From Cryptomeria japonica (taxonomy: Eukaryota > Streptophyta > Pinopsida > Cupressales > Cupressaceae), in the NCBI RefSeq assembly GCF_030272615.1, contig NC_081414.1, positions 520,864,185 through 520,928,184 of the forward strand: a stretch of 64,000 bases of DNA. The letters are read 5' to 3'. A program made the position numbers and the translations under genes. Below the pieces are notes generated by a model that worked only from the letters and a program-made list of their open reading frames with translations, ran no database searches and was not told the origin of the DNA. Shown in pieces: positions 23,490 to 35,200 of the stretch (its first letter is position 1; each line of letters opens with the position of its first letter).

Positions 23490-24330
23490 AACAATATGCC
23501 TATTATCAGTGACCAAACAAGTACCATGGAAGTGCTCCTTGTTGTTCATGTCTACAGAGGTTTTAGTGAGTTTCCCTATTTCTGTAGCAGCCAGAATAAT
23601 GATGTTGCAGACTGAAAAAATGCCTCCAAAAGATTCGAACAGACCTTTCCTTATTGCTTTAGCTTACCAATCTTCAATGCCTATCCACATTGCAAGATAT
23701 GCTCAGCTCATAGACTTCAAAGACCAGGGCAAACTGTTTAGCATGCATTGTATACTCTGCAACTTCTCAAATCCCTTTCATTTCAGAATTAATGAGCAAG
23801 GGAAGGTGTGAAATAAAGGCAGAATACCACACCTGGAATAATTCTTTGAGACACCCAAACCCTTGAAGATGCTTGTCCTTAAAGTAAGTCGTCACTGCTT
23901 ATATCCTTGTTGCCACACAGAAGTACTCAAAGCAGACCCCACATACAAGATCACCAAGCTGGTAATGAAAGCCCACATTCTTCCTCCTTCACCCTAACTG
24001 CAGTATGGTATCCAACTTACACTTGAAAATGGCCCATGGCAAAACACTAATTCCTTCGCATAACAAGTAAAAACTAATGCTTCCAATGTAGGCATCCAAA
24101 ACCAACTGGAGTTGATTTCTAATGTTGATTAAAAATACAGTACACTGTATAAATCTTGTTTCAACATGTTTTTTAAAAAGATTAATGACACCCTTGCCCA
24201 TTACAAACACTTTATTATCATTTCCCAATTTAACTTCCGACTCAGAATTATCTAGAGGAGCAAATAGATCTCTATTTCCTATCATATGATTACTGCATCC
24301 ATTGTCTGAAAACCAAATATCATTATGGTA
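23490..24330 (-). mobile_element. Decayed Ty1/copia pol fragment inside the hAT element
   Basis: The minus strand from about 24330 reads WFSDNGCSNHMIGNRDLF, then VKLGNDNKVFVMGKG. This is the copia protease region with the catalytic DSG changed to DNG. Further left, weaker similarity continues (TSVDMNNKEHF near 23530) towards the integrase region. No LTRs were recognised. Confidence 0.65.
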
Positions 24331-24830
24331 ACAGTGCTATCTTCCTTAATGGCTATTCGCTAAGTCTATGCTTGCAACTATTTGTCTTCTCTTCGTTTGT
24401 TGCACTTAAGAGACTAGATTAGCTTTGTATTGGACATCTAATTGTATTGTTTTCTGAAGCTAGTTAGGGAATTTTGGAGGTCTTGGATTATGGATTATGG
24501 ATTTTTGGAGGTCAGCAAGTTAGAAAAGAGTTACTCCTATGTAACAATATTAACATTTTTTTCTTTCATATGGGTATATCTCTTTGAATTCAGTTTGGGA
24601 TTTGATTACCAAACTTTGTTGAAATTTCTGATTTGTGTTTCTACTTTCTACCATATCTTAAGTTGTTGCAATCTTGAAATTCAATTGCATTTAGATGTCC
24701 AATTTCACATGTCAATGAAATTCAAATGCAATTATTATACACAAACCTAACCCTAACACAAACCTAACCCTAGATCCCTAAGAATTAAAGACTAAGTGTA
24801 ATGTCTCTGCAGAATTGATTCTTCATCACA

Positions 24831-27208
24831 ATGACACGTCTAAAAGACTTTGTGTGGACACATTGCACAACAATTCCTGGTAGCACGAACGTCAAGTGCA
24901 ATTGGTGTCTAGAGGACATCAATGGTGGAATTTATCGTTTCAAATGGCATTTGTCAAAAGAACGAGGAAATAACACTGAGATATGCAAAAGATGCTCTGC
25001 AGATGTCTCGTATCAGACAAAGCAAGCTCTTGAAGGGATTGCTGATAGCAAGGCCAAAAAGGCAAGAACAGGGGTTGAACTAGGTTCTAGTTCTGCAAAT
25101 GCCAGGAGGAACCGTTTGAGTGAGGAGGATGGTGAAGAAGGGGGTTTCAATGAATCTGGGTCAACACCTAGTTCTATAGCACGTGGACCAACACAGGTGG
25201 AGGAAACATTAGTACTTCCTTCCAACCTCGTACTACACCGGGATCGCAAACCACTTTGGAGAGTACAGGATGGAGGAAAAATATCACAGAACAAGCAAAG
25301 AAGGCAATCGGTAATTTTGGGTACTCCTCTCACTTGGCATTTCATGCTTCCAGAAATCCATATTGGCAACCTATGGTAGATGCCATTGCAGTTGTAGGTC
25401 CGGGTTTTCAAACCCCATCTTCTGAGTCTTTGAGGGTTGGAATGCTACAAGATGCAGTACGGGATGTTGAAGATGTTGTTAAAGAGCATCGGTTACAATG
25501 GGCTATTACTGGTTGTAGCATTATGTCAGATGGTTGGACAGATAGAAGGAACCGGACTCTCATTAACATCCTGGTCTCTTGTGAGATTGGCACTGTTTTT
25601 TTGAAATCTGTGGATGCATCTAATATTTCAAAAAACACAACTGCATTGTTTGAGATGTATGAAATGGTAGTTACTGATGTAGGGCCACAAAGTGTGGTTC
25701 AATTTATCACTGATAATGATGTTGCATGTCTTGCTGCTGGGAAACTTCTAACAGATAGATACCCTTCTATTTTTTTACACCATGTGCAGCACATTGCCTT
25801 GATCTAACCCTAGAGGACATTGGAAAAAATGAATGGGTTAAGGAGGCATTTCAGAAGGTTCACAAGGTGACCAAATTTATTTATAATCACACGAGTGTTT
25901 TGTCTATGATGCGCTCTTTCATTGGGGGCAAGGAGCTAGTTCGACTGGGGGTGACAAGATTTGCAACAAACTTCCTTGCATTGCAGAAATTATGTGAGCA
26001 AAAAGTTAATTTGAGGCGAATGTTTGTTAATTTGAGGCGAATGCTTGTTTCAGCTGAGTGGATGGAGTCTAGCTTCAGAAAACAAGCAAATTGCATAGTA
26101 GCGATGGAATTCATCTATTCTACCAGCTTTTGGGAATCGATTGAACAAATTGTAGAATTTTCAAAGCCTCTAGTAAAAGTTTTGAGACTAGTGGATGGGG
26201 AAAAACCCCCCATGGGATATTTGTATGAGGCCATGGATAGGGCCAAGGAGGTGATAAGGAGTAAGTTGGGAAATAACAGGGATATGTATATGCAGTTGTG
26301 GAACATAATTGATAGGAGATGGGATGGACAGATGCACATTCCTCTCCATGTTGCGGGATACTTTCTCAATCCTTTGTTATTCTATAAGACTCCATACATG
26401 GATATTGATGTTGAAATCAAACAAGGCTTCTTCAAGTGCATAGAGAAAATGTTTCCTACTGTGGAAAAACTTGATGCGGCTACGATAGAGTTGCAAGTGT
26501 ACAGGCATACTAAGGGATTTCTCTCTTGTAGGGCTGCCCTGCAAAGCAGGAAGACCATGCAACCAAGTAGACTCTATAAACATTTGAGAATCTCTTTATT
26601 TTGCCAACATGCTCATTAAGTTTGTTAAGATTTTAAGATACTCTTACAAGATCACCTCCATATAATGTGTTTTTCAGCTCAATGGTGGGCTTCTTTTGGA
26701 AATGAAATACCAAATTTAAGGTGGACAGCAGTGTGCATTTTGAGCCAACCATGCAGTTCATCAGCTTGTGAGTGTAATTGGAGTGTTTTTGAACACATAC
26801 ATTCCAAGAAACGCAGCCGCCTATCACAACAACGGATGAATGACTTGGTATTCGTTCACCACAACCTCCGCTTGAAGATAAAGAAAGCTCAAGGTGAGAA
26901 TATTAATATATAGTTGCAATAGTTGAAATTGTATTCACTATTCATTATGTTTCTCACTTGTACGGCAAAGACTAATTTCTACATGGCAAAAATTAGGAAC
27001 TATTGAGGAAGACTCGCCAATTGACCTCGATGAGATAGATCCATAGTGTGAGTTGATTGTTGTTGATGATCATCATCATCATGATACTCCACTTGAGTCT
27101 AAAGATTTTGATATCATGAGGGAAGCCAATTGGGATCGTGAATGGTTCAATCGAGCTAAGAGAGGCTCTCACCTGAGAGCTTCATCATCAGAGTCTGCTG
27201 CCCTCTAG
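24831..27208 (+). pseudogene. hAT transposase (BED finger, DUF659, dimerisation domain), broken, with introns
   Basis: It starts at ATG 24831 after a plausible acceptor (GTCTCTGCAG, 24814). Order: BED zinc finger (VKCNWC...WHLSKERG), a low-complexity linker, DUF659 catalytic core (GCSIMSDGWTDRRNRTLINI, then VVQFITDN), the AHC-type region near 25790, and a C-terminal hAT dimerisation block (ILSQPCSSSACECNWSVFEH). Two GT-AG introns are evident because removing them restores the family frame: 26567-26677 (111 bp) and 26894-26996 (103 bp). Lesions: a frameshift near 25200, one near a T-run at 25770, a 21 nt in-frame duplication at about 26008-26050 (NLRRMFVNLRRMLV) and TAG at 27044. The transposase would cut and paste the element; this copy cannot. 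Confidence 0.9.
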
Positions 27209-27606
27209 CATGTCATTGTCTATAGTTGATTTTTTAGAATTTTGTACTTAGTTTACAGGTTCACTTTGTACAAAGTCACAAACTATATTGTAATCGACAT
27301 TTTGACATCTATCACCATCTAGATATTATTTATGTTGTGATATGTTTTTGTGCAATGTAATTAGCGATATGAATATAAACAACGAAAATCTATTTTCTAC
27401 AATTCATGTGTTGAAGTGTCAATTTTATTTGCCTACAATATCTCTATGCTATGGAAATGCCCTTAAATATAAAAAAAAAGTAGTTTTTGATTGTTTTTTT
27501 GCAATTTTTTACGTTTTTTTGTAAATACGATTTTTTCCCAATTTTTTCAAAAAATCTTATACTTTTGTTTTGCCGATTAATTCCCCAAACGATTAATGTT
27601 TCTTTG

Positions 27607-28161
27607 ATATAAAGCAAACCAAAGATGGAATATGATAGTTAAACAAATGGATGTCTCTTTATTTTTAAGAGTTATGTCTGTTGGAGATAAAAGATATATA
27701 TGGAATGAATTGTGTGGTTTGTGATGTAATGATGTAATATATTAAAAAAAATTATAGTTCAGACAAAAGAGAAATCTGTGGGTGTATATGTGCTGAGATT
27801 ATAATAATTGTATACACCTGTAAGTGAAAAGTGTATAATGCCGAAGGTATAAGGAGAATTTTGAAAAGGATCAAGTGCAGATTTGTTGAGATCAATGTGA
27901 GAAGATTAGTTGCAGACATGTGGGCAGATCATGATTGGATTTGTATAACAGAATTATGAGGAGATCTTGATCAGACATATATATGTGACTGAATAATAAT
28001 CTTCATCAAAGCAGATTGTGGGAGTGTTTAAAATAGATTTATAATCTGTATCATAGCAGACTGAAAAGAAAATTATAAACAAGAAGATTATGAAGAGGTT
28101 ACAGCGGAATTAAAAGAAGGGATTGGCAGATTTACATGATCTATATTGTTGCAGGTTAGAA
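27607..28161. other. Flank and left part of an interrupted copia LTR
   Basis: No gene. From TGTTGGAGAT at 27679 the sequence reads like U3 of a copia LTR, continuing beyond the inserted solo LTR and 7.1 kb unit. Confidence 0.4.
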
Positions 28162-28717
28162 TGTTGTCTCAATTTTTGAATTTTCAAAAATTTGACAACC
28201 CCTACAAATTTTTGCGCAAAATGTGTCGTTTTTGTCTCTAAGGCACGAGTTACGAGGTGCAAAACTCATATTTGTTAATGTCAAATCATGCGTGAGTGCT
28301 TTTGTCATTATTGTCCAAGTTTCGGTTGATTTTTGCCTTCATTTTCCTAGCTTTCTATGCAATTTCCAGTTTCAGTTAAATCACTGCAAGTAGGAACTTT
28401 TTGTTGTCATTGCAAGTAAAGTCACTGCAAGTAGGAGCTTTTTGACCTCACTGCAAGTAGTAGGAACTTTTGGATGACATTACAAGCAAATGCACTTACT
28501 TGAAATCGGGCCTCTAAGACCCGATTACAAGTTAGTTCATTGTTTTAATTGTCAAGTTACTTGTCAAGTCGGGTTTTTGAGGCATCATTACAAGTTATAT
28601 TGTTACTTGCAATCAGGTCTTTAAGACCTGATTGCAACTAAAGTTCATTTGTTTGTGCAGTTTTGTCAAGTCAAGTCGGGCTTTATGTACAACATTGCAA
28701 GTGTGAGGGTATACATT

Positions 28718-29081
28718 TGTTGACTTGGTGGTCAGCACCTCCTTCGAGGTTCGCGACATGCCTTAACCACCTCCCATGGATCTGGGTAAGTGTGGCGTTT
28801 GTAGCGAGCATTGATAGCTCAATTCTTTGGCGCAATGGCAAACATACCTACAATTGGTATCAGAGCCTTGGGTCACGGGTTCGAATCCCGGGAGGTCTCC
28901 TTGATTCCATCGATGCGAAACCCTCAATCGATGCTGAGGGGGAGATTGCTGACTTGGTGGTCAGCACCTCCTTCAGGGTTCACGACATGGCTTAACCGCC
29001 TCCCGTAGATCTAGGTAAGTCTAACGTTTGTAGCGGGCATTGATAGCTCGAGCTTTTGGCGCAACGGCAAACATACCTACA
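28718..29081 (+). mobile_element. TRIM: complete 364 bp miniature LTR retrotransposon, TSD ACATT
   Basis: Two 135 bp LTRs (28718-28852 and 28947-29081) start TGTTGACTTGG / TGCTGACTTGG and end ACATACCTACA. They flank a 94 bp interior that begins with TTGGTATCAGAGCC (initiator tRNA-Met primer-binding site, from 28854) and ends with the polypurine tract GAGGGGGAGATTG. The target duplication ACATT lies at 28713-28717 and 29082-29086. It has no coding capacity and must be mobilised in trans. The LTR end and interior also carry tRNA-like A and B boxes. Confidence 0.95.
28828..28888 (+). promoter_or_regulatory. Pol III-type A and B boxes spanning LTR end and TRIM interior
   Basis: TGGCGCAATGG at 28828-28838 fits the tRNA A-box consensus, and GGTTCGAATCC at 28878-28888 is an exact B box, 39 nt apart and in the right order. 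The second LTR repeats the A-box motif (TGGCGCAACGG near 29057) without a B box. Whether Pol III uses them is inference. Confidence 0.6.
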
Positions 29082-30332
29082 ACATTTTCATTGCAAGTTA
29101 ATTTACTTGGAGTCGAGTCTCTAGAACCCGATTGCAAGTCCCTTTTCATCTTCTTTCATGCAAGTTATCTTCACTTGCAATCGGGTCTCTAGAACCCGAT
29201 TGCAAGTGGTTTTCAACATTCAAACATCACTTGTCTACAAGCTCCCAAATCCCGATTTTCAAAAAAGTATTTCATGTTATGCCTTTCTTAAAACCCGATT
29301 TGGCTTAACTGTATGTTTTATGCAACATGTAACACAAAACCCGATTTTTGTCTCTTGCTGTTGTTATGTGTTGTGCTTGCTACAAAATCCAATTGCACTC
29401 TTATCACATGTAATCAGCCATCCAAAACCCGAAATTGGTCCAAAATGTACTTGAAAACACTTAAAAATGAGTCTCTAGGATCCAATTACAAGTGCAAACT
29501 TGTATTTTCCCATTACACATATGAAGTTGCATGTTCGTTCTCCACAATTGCAAGTCAATTCTCTTGTTTTTCCACACATGTAATGCAGTCCTCAAAACCC
29601 GATATTCACTTGTGAGCCCATTTTTTCATCAATTTATCCCTTCCCTTGTCAGTCTTGTTTGCACACATGATCTATCAAACCAACAAATCAAGGCATGGGC
29701 ATTGTTTTATAACAATTTCATCTTGAATAAGGTGTTATGGGTTCTTCATCAGTGAACAAAAGAAGAAGAGATACAATAGTAATTCATGGGACAGCCCAAG
29801 GGTCAATAATCCTCATGAAGTCATCTATAAATAGAAGTCATTCAGTGACAAAGTGAATCAAGCATGTAGAAAGAACACAACGAAGAGAAGAGTTTCCCTC
29901 TTGAAGAAATGGTACTACCCCAAGCATGTGATAAGGTTGAAGTTCGTTGGACAAGGACACAAAGACTATCAAGGGTGCAAGTTCTTGTTCTGGTTCAATA
30001 TGCCATTCCCAAACCTAAGTACTTCAATCATAGAATATCTTATAATAGTATGAAGATCAAACAGAGGATGATGTAAATAGAGTCGTATCTCTAGACACTT
30101 AGTTTCAATTATGCATTTGTAATTTCATTTTGACAAATTACATGTAATGTCAAAAATTGTAATTGGAAGAGATCATATCACTTGCATTGTTGTAAATTGT
30201 AATTGCATGTAAGCAAATTACAAGTCAAAAGACAATAGGACTGTAATTTGAATAAGTCATAGTTAGTTAGTTAGTTGTGGAATAATCTCAATTGGTTAGA
30301 CTTCTCCCACATTTTGCTCTTAGACCCTCTCC

Positions 30333-30454
30333 TATATATAGACGAGGGTGCTCTTTGTAATGATCATCTTTTGGCAATGCAACAAAATTATGTCAGTTTG
30401 TATGTGCACTCTAAGACTTTGAGCTTAGATGTAAATCAAATTGCTTTCAATAAA
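30333..30454 (+). promoter_or_regulatory. TATA box and poly(A) signal of the 3.0 kb solo LTR
   Basis: TATATATAGA (30333-30342) is followed 107 bp later by AATAAAAG (30449). This spacing suits the R region of a plant LTR. Confidence 0.65.
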
Positions 30455-31890
30455 AGAGGCAAGTTGTGTTGAGACTTTGTGCCAATTCAAGTTGTTATGT
30501 GACGACATTTTCTGGAATTGATTGTGATTTTTGTTCTATTGTTCAAGAGGGATTTAAATTCAATCCTGCAGACTTTGAGTTGCTAATTGTATTTAGAGTT
30601 ATAGGTTTGGTTTTCAGACTTGGTCTTGCAAACTTTGAGCTTATTATCACGTTTGAAGCTAGTGTAGAAAGCTCAAGGAAGGAGATAACTTGTAGACTTT
30701 GTGTTGCTTTTATTTTTTAAGACTTGTGCATGTAAGGTGAAGTGCATCTTATAGATAGACTTTAGGTTGTTGTGTGTTGTACATTGTTATCATTTTGAGA
30801 AGGTTGATAGGATAGTAGAAGTGTTGAAGACTTTGTGCTTTCATTTCTATTTTCCCATCCCAAGGAAGTGACGAAAGTCTTTGTGCTTTCATGAAAACTT
30901 TGTTTCTCTTTATGTTCTAAAAATCCTACAAAAAGTTTCATTTATGTATTTACCATTGTTGCTGTAACTTCATTTTTGAAATAAGAGAAAGAATATCGTT
31001 TGTTCTGAAGAAAGAGAATAAGATGTTATCCCACCCAAATTAGATTACTATTAGTAGTAGTAGAAGGGGAGCCTTCCCTAAATTAGGAGAGTTTTATACT
31101 CACACTGGCTAAAACCACAATTTGGCACATCTTCCCAGGTGTACAAAATTTTCGACCAACATAGAAGAAGAATTCCATCATAATTGACAGTTATTGAGAT
31201 TGGTGTCTGTTGACGTGTATTTTGTACACAATCATACACAGAATAAAATACCCAAAGGCATCTTATCCTCTCTTGAATAAAGTCGCTAACTGCTGAAGAT
31301 ATCGCAAGAAGGATCAGTTAGGATGACTCCAATGTTCTTTTTAGTAGGGTCTCTACGTGTGGATAAGCACCAGTGGTCGTTGTGATTGCTGTGTCATCAA
31401 GGGGCCTTACGTCGCCGAAGATTTTTTCTAAACTAAACAAGCTTTTCAAAAAATATCAAAAGGATAGGGTTTGCAAGAGGTCTAATCTAGTCTAACCCTA
31501 AGATTGACTTAATGTGGACGAGACTTGGTGAGATTCTACCAACTTCAATATTGCCATAAATTAACAACTCAATTGAAATTGATGCGATCTTCTAAGGTAA
31601 CGAATGATTTTCCAATACATCAAAGATCAAGGACACTACCACGAAGGTACATATCCAAGATACAACAACGATTGAAAGTTTAAGCGATTCAAATATCTCC
31701 AGTGGACCACACAAGGCGTTCCTACAATCAGCAAGAAGCTAGTGGTTTGGAAAGCGAATCCTACCAAAGGTCAAGTCCAACACTTTGTCCTTCGAATTAA
31801 CACACTACTTTGATTGAGAATGATTCAAGAAAATTGAACAACCATGAAGATAACCAAGAGAGTTGCAACAAAATACCATAACTTCAATAC

Positions 31891-32060
31891 TTTATTGATC
31901 TCAAAGCCATCATGTACAACAATTGTTTGAATTCCTTTCTCAAAGCTCAATCTAGCTACAAAAGTAAATTGCTTCTAAACTTTAATCTCTCTCTAATACA
32001 TCAATAATCTAATCTTCTAATTTTCTCGCTACAAAAATGAAAGAAATGAGGGTATAAATA
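31891..32060 (-). promoter_or_regulatory. Second TATA box and AATAAA near the 3' end of the unit
   Basis: On the minus strand GCTATTTATACCC (32060-32053) lies about 845 bp from the end and AATAAA (31896-31891) about 160 bp further on, the spacing expected for an LTR R region. The sister unit has CTATATATGCCCC at a matching distance (about 815 bp from its end), and the decayed copy a degraded CTACATAAG near 43597. A conserved AACCCTAATTAGGGTTT motif lies just upstream (about 32130-32147). Confidence 0.55.
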
Positions 32061-32254
32061 GCATCCTCAATTACAATGAATGGTCCAGATCAAAAAGCAG
32101 ATCAACGGTCAAGATTATGACACCTAAACCCTAATTAGGGTTTGTTACAAATAGCCTCCTTTTTACTGAACAATATTAAATGCATAGCCAAATATTAAAT
32201 TTGGCACAAAAACCTAGGAGACATAGACCAATGACAATTAAGGTGCCATGTCAT

Positions 32255-35200
32255 CTATAACAACTTCTCATCTAGAATCTTATTCCCTTTCCAATGCTCC
32301 TTTTTAGCATATGCAATGAATCTTGATACGATTCCTTCGATCTCAGCAATTGGAATCTCGGGAAGATTCCTCATTCTCTCTTCCAAGTGGATGACCTGAT
32401 CAAATGCCTGGAGAAGAGCAGTGTCCCATTCAGGTTCAAGTTCCTTAGTCTTTTCAATTAGCAGCATGGTAACAAACATCTGGTCCCGTTGCTCATCTGT
32501 GATAACATTTGCATCCTTGCAAAAGATACCCTTGATTCTATCCTCCAATTCCTGCAAATCCACATCTGTCTCAATCTCGATCCTCCTGCCAAGAATGGTA
32601 CGTAGTACCTCAAATACTTTGTCCTGGATCGGGTGGATAACCTCCTCAACATGGCTACATCTAGTACTGATGTCCTCGAAGAGAACTTCCTTCATCTGGA
32701 GTAAGGTTGACCACTGAAGTAAACTGTGAGGTCCTCCATCCATGATCTTTTCCTGCACTAAGACCTTCCTCGATGTTTGTCTGATTACTTCCAAGACAGG
32801 AATGATAACCTCTTTGGTATGAGCAAAAGCAGCTACTGTTATCATCAAGTTGTGGATGATCTCAAGAACCTGGATAGCCCTATGAATAGCCTTCATCATC
32901 CTTGTTGCAAATTCTACGGCAACTGTATGGGATTTGTCCATCCAAGTGCTCATTTGCTGGACCAAACTCCTGAATCTCTCTGCCTCACTAATTGATTGAA
33001 GGGGAAGTGCCTGTACGGGTGATCTTGCTAGATCCTGACGTCCCAAAGGCTGATTGAGATGGCTGAAATATGTTCTCCATGCACCAACTTCTCTCTCAAG
33101 CTTCCTATTCTTCTCCATTTCTTCCCTAAGCTTGTCTTTCAATGCCTCAAATGAATTGGTGGCATCATCCATTGTCTGTTCGGCTGTGGATGGACCTAGC
33201 TCAAATGTCTCTATATCATATTCCTCTGCTAGGATCTCACCTTCATACTTGTCCACTGCCGGTGTAGCTATCTGCAACTTTCTGGATCCAGTCTCATCTC
33301 TAATCATCTTGGACATCTTGGTAGCCTTCCTCTTCTCTGTCACTTCCTGGGAATGTCCGACAAGGCTCTCCAAATCAATTACATTGTCGTCGTCCTCGAT
33401 CACAATTACCTTCGTTAATCTTTCCTTCAACCAATCTGGGATGGCAGATCTTGTCTCTTTAACTTGTATTTCCTTGAGCAATTCTTCTTCTCTGGGAGGA
33501 GATGTTACTTCATTATCTTCCCTATCTTCATGCAACTCATTGTCTTGAAGAGATCCACCTGGTGCCTGTCCTTCTTTATCATTCTGTACCATTGACTCCA
33601 TAGACTCCTCCACTTCAAGTGTCCTCTTCTCTTGTCGAGAAGATGTGCCGGATGAACGATCTTGGTTGGCCTCTTGCTTCTTCTTGGAGGATTCTCTCTT
33701 CTCAGGTCTTTCTTTCCTCTTTGAGCCTCTTGGATGGAGATTGCCTTCACTTGCACTTCGAAGGTTGCCCTCACTTGTATTTCTGGGATTAGGATTGCCC
33801 TCGCTTACACTGGCTCCGCCCTCAGCTGGTCTTTCCTCCAAGGTGAAAGTCATAGCTATGCCTTGCTCTCTCAACTTCTGATGCTGCACATCAACCCATC
33901 TGCGAGTACAAGACAAGACTGGAGCCATCAAAGCATCTAGATCCACAACCTCGGGCTCATTCCAATCTAACCTCACTGTTTTGCTATCTTGATCATAGGA
34001 TGATTGGAGATGTTTGCCACTGTCCTGAGCTTGGTCGGCCACTCTGTAAATCTTGCATTTCCTGATGAAATCCAAAGGCAATCTAGAATGCATCTTTCTT
34101 TTCACTTCAAGATCATCTAATAGATTCATCATAAAATCTTCTATCTGAAACTCATGCTTAAATTTCCTACCGACTGTCTCCTCTATATATCCATGTGGAT
34201 CAAAGCTCTCTCTCAAAGCAAAGAATGAAAATGAATACAAAGCTAACTTCTTCTCTGCATCATCCATGGCTAAAGCATTAGGACATACCTCAACTGAATT
34301 GCCTAAGATGATAGGTACAGGAACTCCATTTCCATGTCTGTGTCTGAATGCCTTCACATAAGCTGCCAACTGTCTTGTTACCTCAAGTAACACTATTCTG
34401 TCTGTCAGATATCTCGGCAACATGTATGGAGGTGAAGGACATCCATGGACTCTGATATAAGTAAATTTCGGAAATTGGATAAACCAAGCACCGTACCTCT
34501 TTACTAGTTCTTGTGCATCCTGAGATAATCTATTGTGAATCCCACCTTGCAACGTCCTTGTGATGTTCATCGTGAAGGTATCATTAACTAACTTGTAGTT
34601 GCTTCCTGGCGGATGATGCAAGTGAACATAGGAATCACAAACCCTGACCTCGCCGGGTCCTCTTCCAATCACTCCTCTGTGAGGTAGTCCTGCGTACTCA
34701 AAGCTCCTGATCAAGGCATATATGACGTATGAACTCATGTGGAAGGATTTGGTAGCCTTCAATCTCCTTAACTGTACGTCCAAGCAATGGCTAATCATCC
34801 TAGCCCAATGAATTGTTCCTTTACCCTGAACTATCACCTGGATGAAGTAGAACATCCACTTCTCAAAGTAGAAGGCTTGAGGAGCTCCTGTGACTCGGTT
34901 GAGCATTGTAATCAAATCTCTGTATTCCTCCTGGAAATCGATCCTATGTGGTGTGTTCGGTATCTTGCTCAGGCGAGGACGACTCTTAAGTAGCCAATTC
35001 TTGTTGATGATGCTTAGGCAAGCATCTGGATCATCTTCGTACATAGACCTGGCTCCTTCTATGCTTTTGTAGACCATATCTCTGTGCTCTGGAAGATGGA
35101 AAGCCTCACTTATAGCTTCCTCTGAAAGATAAGCTAAAGTGTTTCCCTCATTGGGCACGATCGTTCTGGACTGTGGATCATAATGACGAGCACATTCGAT

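Larger units (their letters stand above)
21543..27606 (+). mobile_element. hAT-superfamily DNA transposon, degenerate, long inverted ends
   Basis: About 200 bp at 21543-21745 reappears inverted at about 27400-27606 (shared blocks include TTTGGGGAATTAATC, AAAACAAAAGTATAAGATTT and GGGCATTTCCATATCATAG), flanking a broken hAT transposase. The right terminus read inward is CAAAGAAACATTAATCG; the left matches it at 12 of 17 positions. Flanking 8-mers ATGTAAAC (21535-21542) and ATATAAAG (27607-27614) agree at 6 of 8, as expected for an old hAT duplication. A second match to the terminus at 22316 (CAAAGAAACAGTAATCGG) leaves the true left end open: the element could begin there instead. Confidence 0.65.
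28498..29207. repeat. Four 35 bp palindromes plus half-sites in U3
   Basis: Hairpins lie at 28498-28532, 28605-28639, 29105-29139 and 29173-29207. Each is 35 bp with arms of the form ACTTGCAATCGGGT and ACCCGATTGCAAGT around a CTCTAGA or CTTTAAG centre. Half-sites (AAACCCGATT) recur at about 29255, 29291, 29337, 29423 and 29595, and a degenerate hairpin near 28563. They could form RNA hairpins or be paired binding sites. Confidence 0.85.
28162..31161 (+). mobile_element. Solo LTR, 3.0 kb, TSD TAGAA, hosting a TRIM
   Basis: It begins TGTTGTCTC and ends GACCAACA, flanked by TAGAA at 28157-28161 and 31162-31166. It contains a TATA box (TATATATAGA, 30333-30342), AATAAA at 30449-30454 and a further TATA-like CTATAAATAG near 29827, as expected for U3-R-U5. 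It has no gag or pol and no second LTR. The U3 part carries repeated 35 bp hairpins (28498-29207) and was later hit by a TRIM at 28718-29081. Without the TRIM it is about 2.63 kb. Confidence 0.85.

Noticed and set aside
24745-24775. Telomere-like AACCTAACCCTAA motif
   Set aside because: Only two imperfect units inside a hAT 5' region; no array.
28820-28900. Possible tRNA gene (A and B boxes, TTCGAAT loop)
   Set aside because: No acceptor stem or anticodon arm can be folded, and the segment is the LTR end plus interior of a TSD-flanked TRIM.
28498-29207. CRISPR-like repeats with spacers
   Set aside because: Palindromes with irregular spacing in a plant LTR, no cas genes; not a CRISPR array.
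33054-33548. 164-residue Ser/Leu-rich frame on the plus strand
   Set aside because: Antisense shadow of the intact 1067-residue ORF; composition is the mirror of its charged linker.
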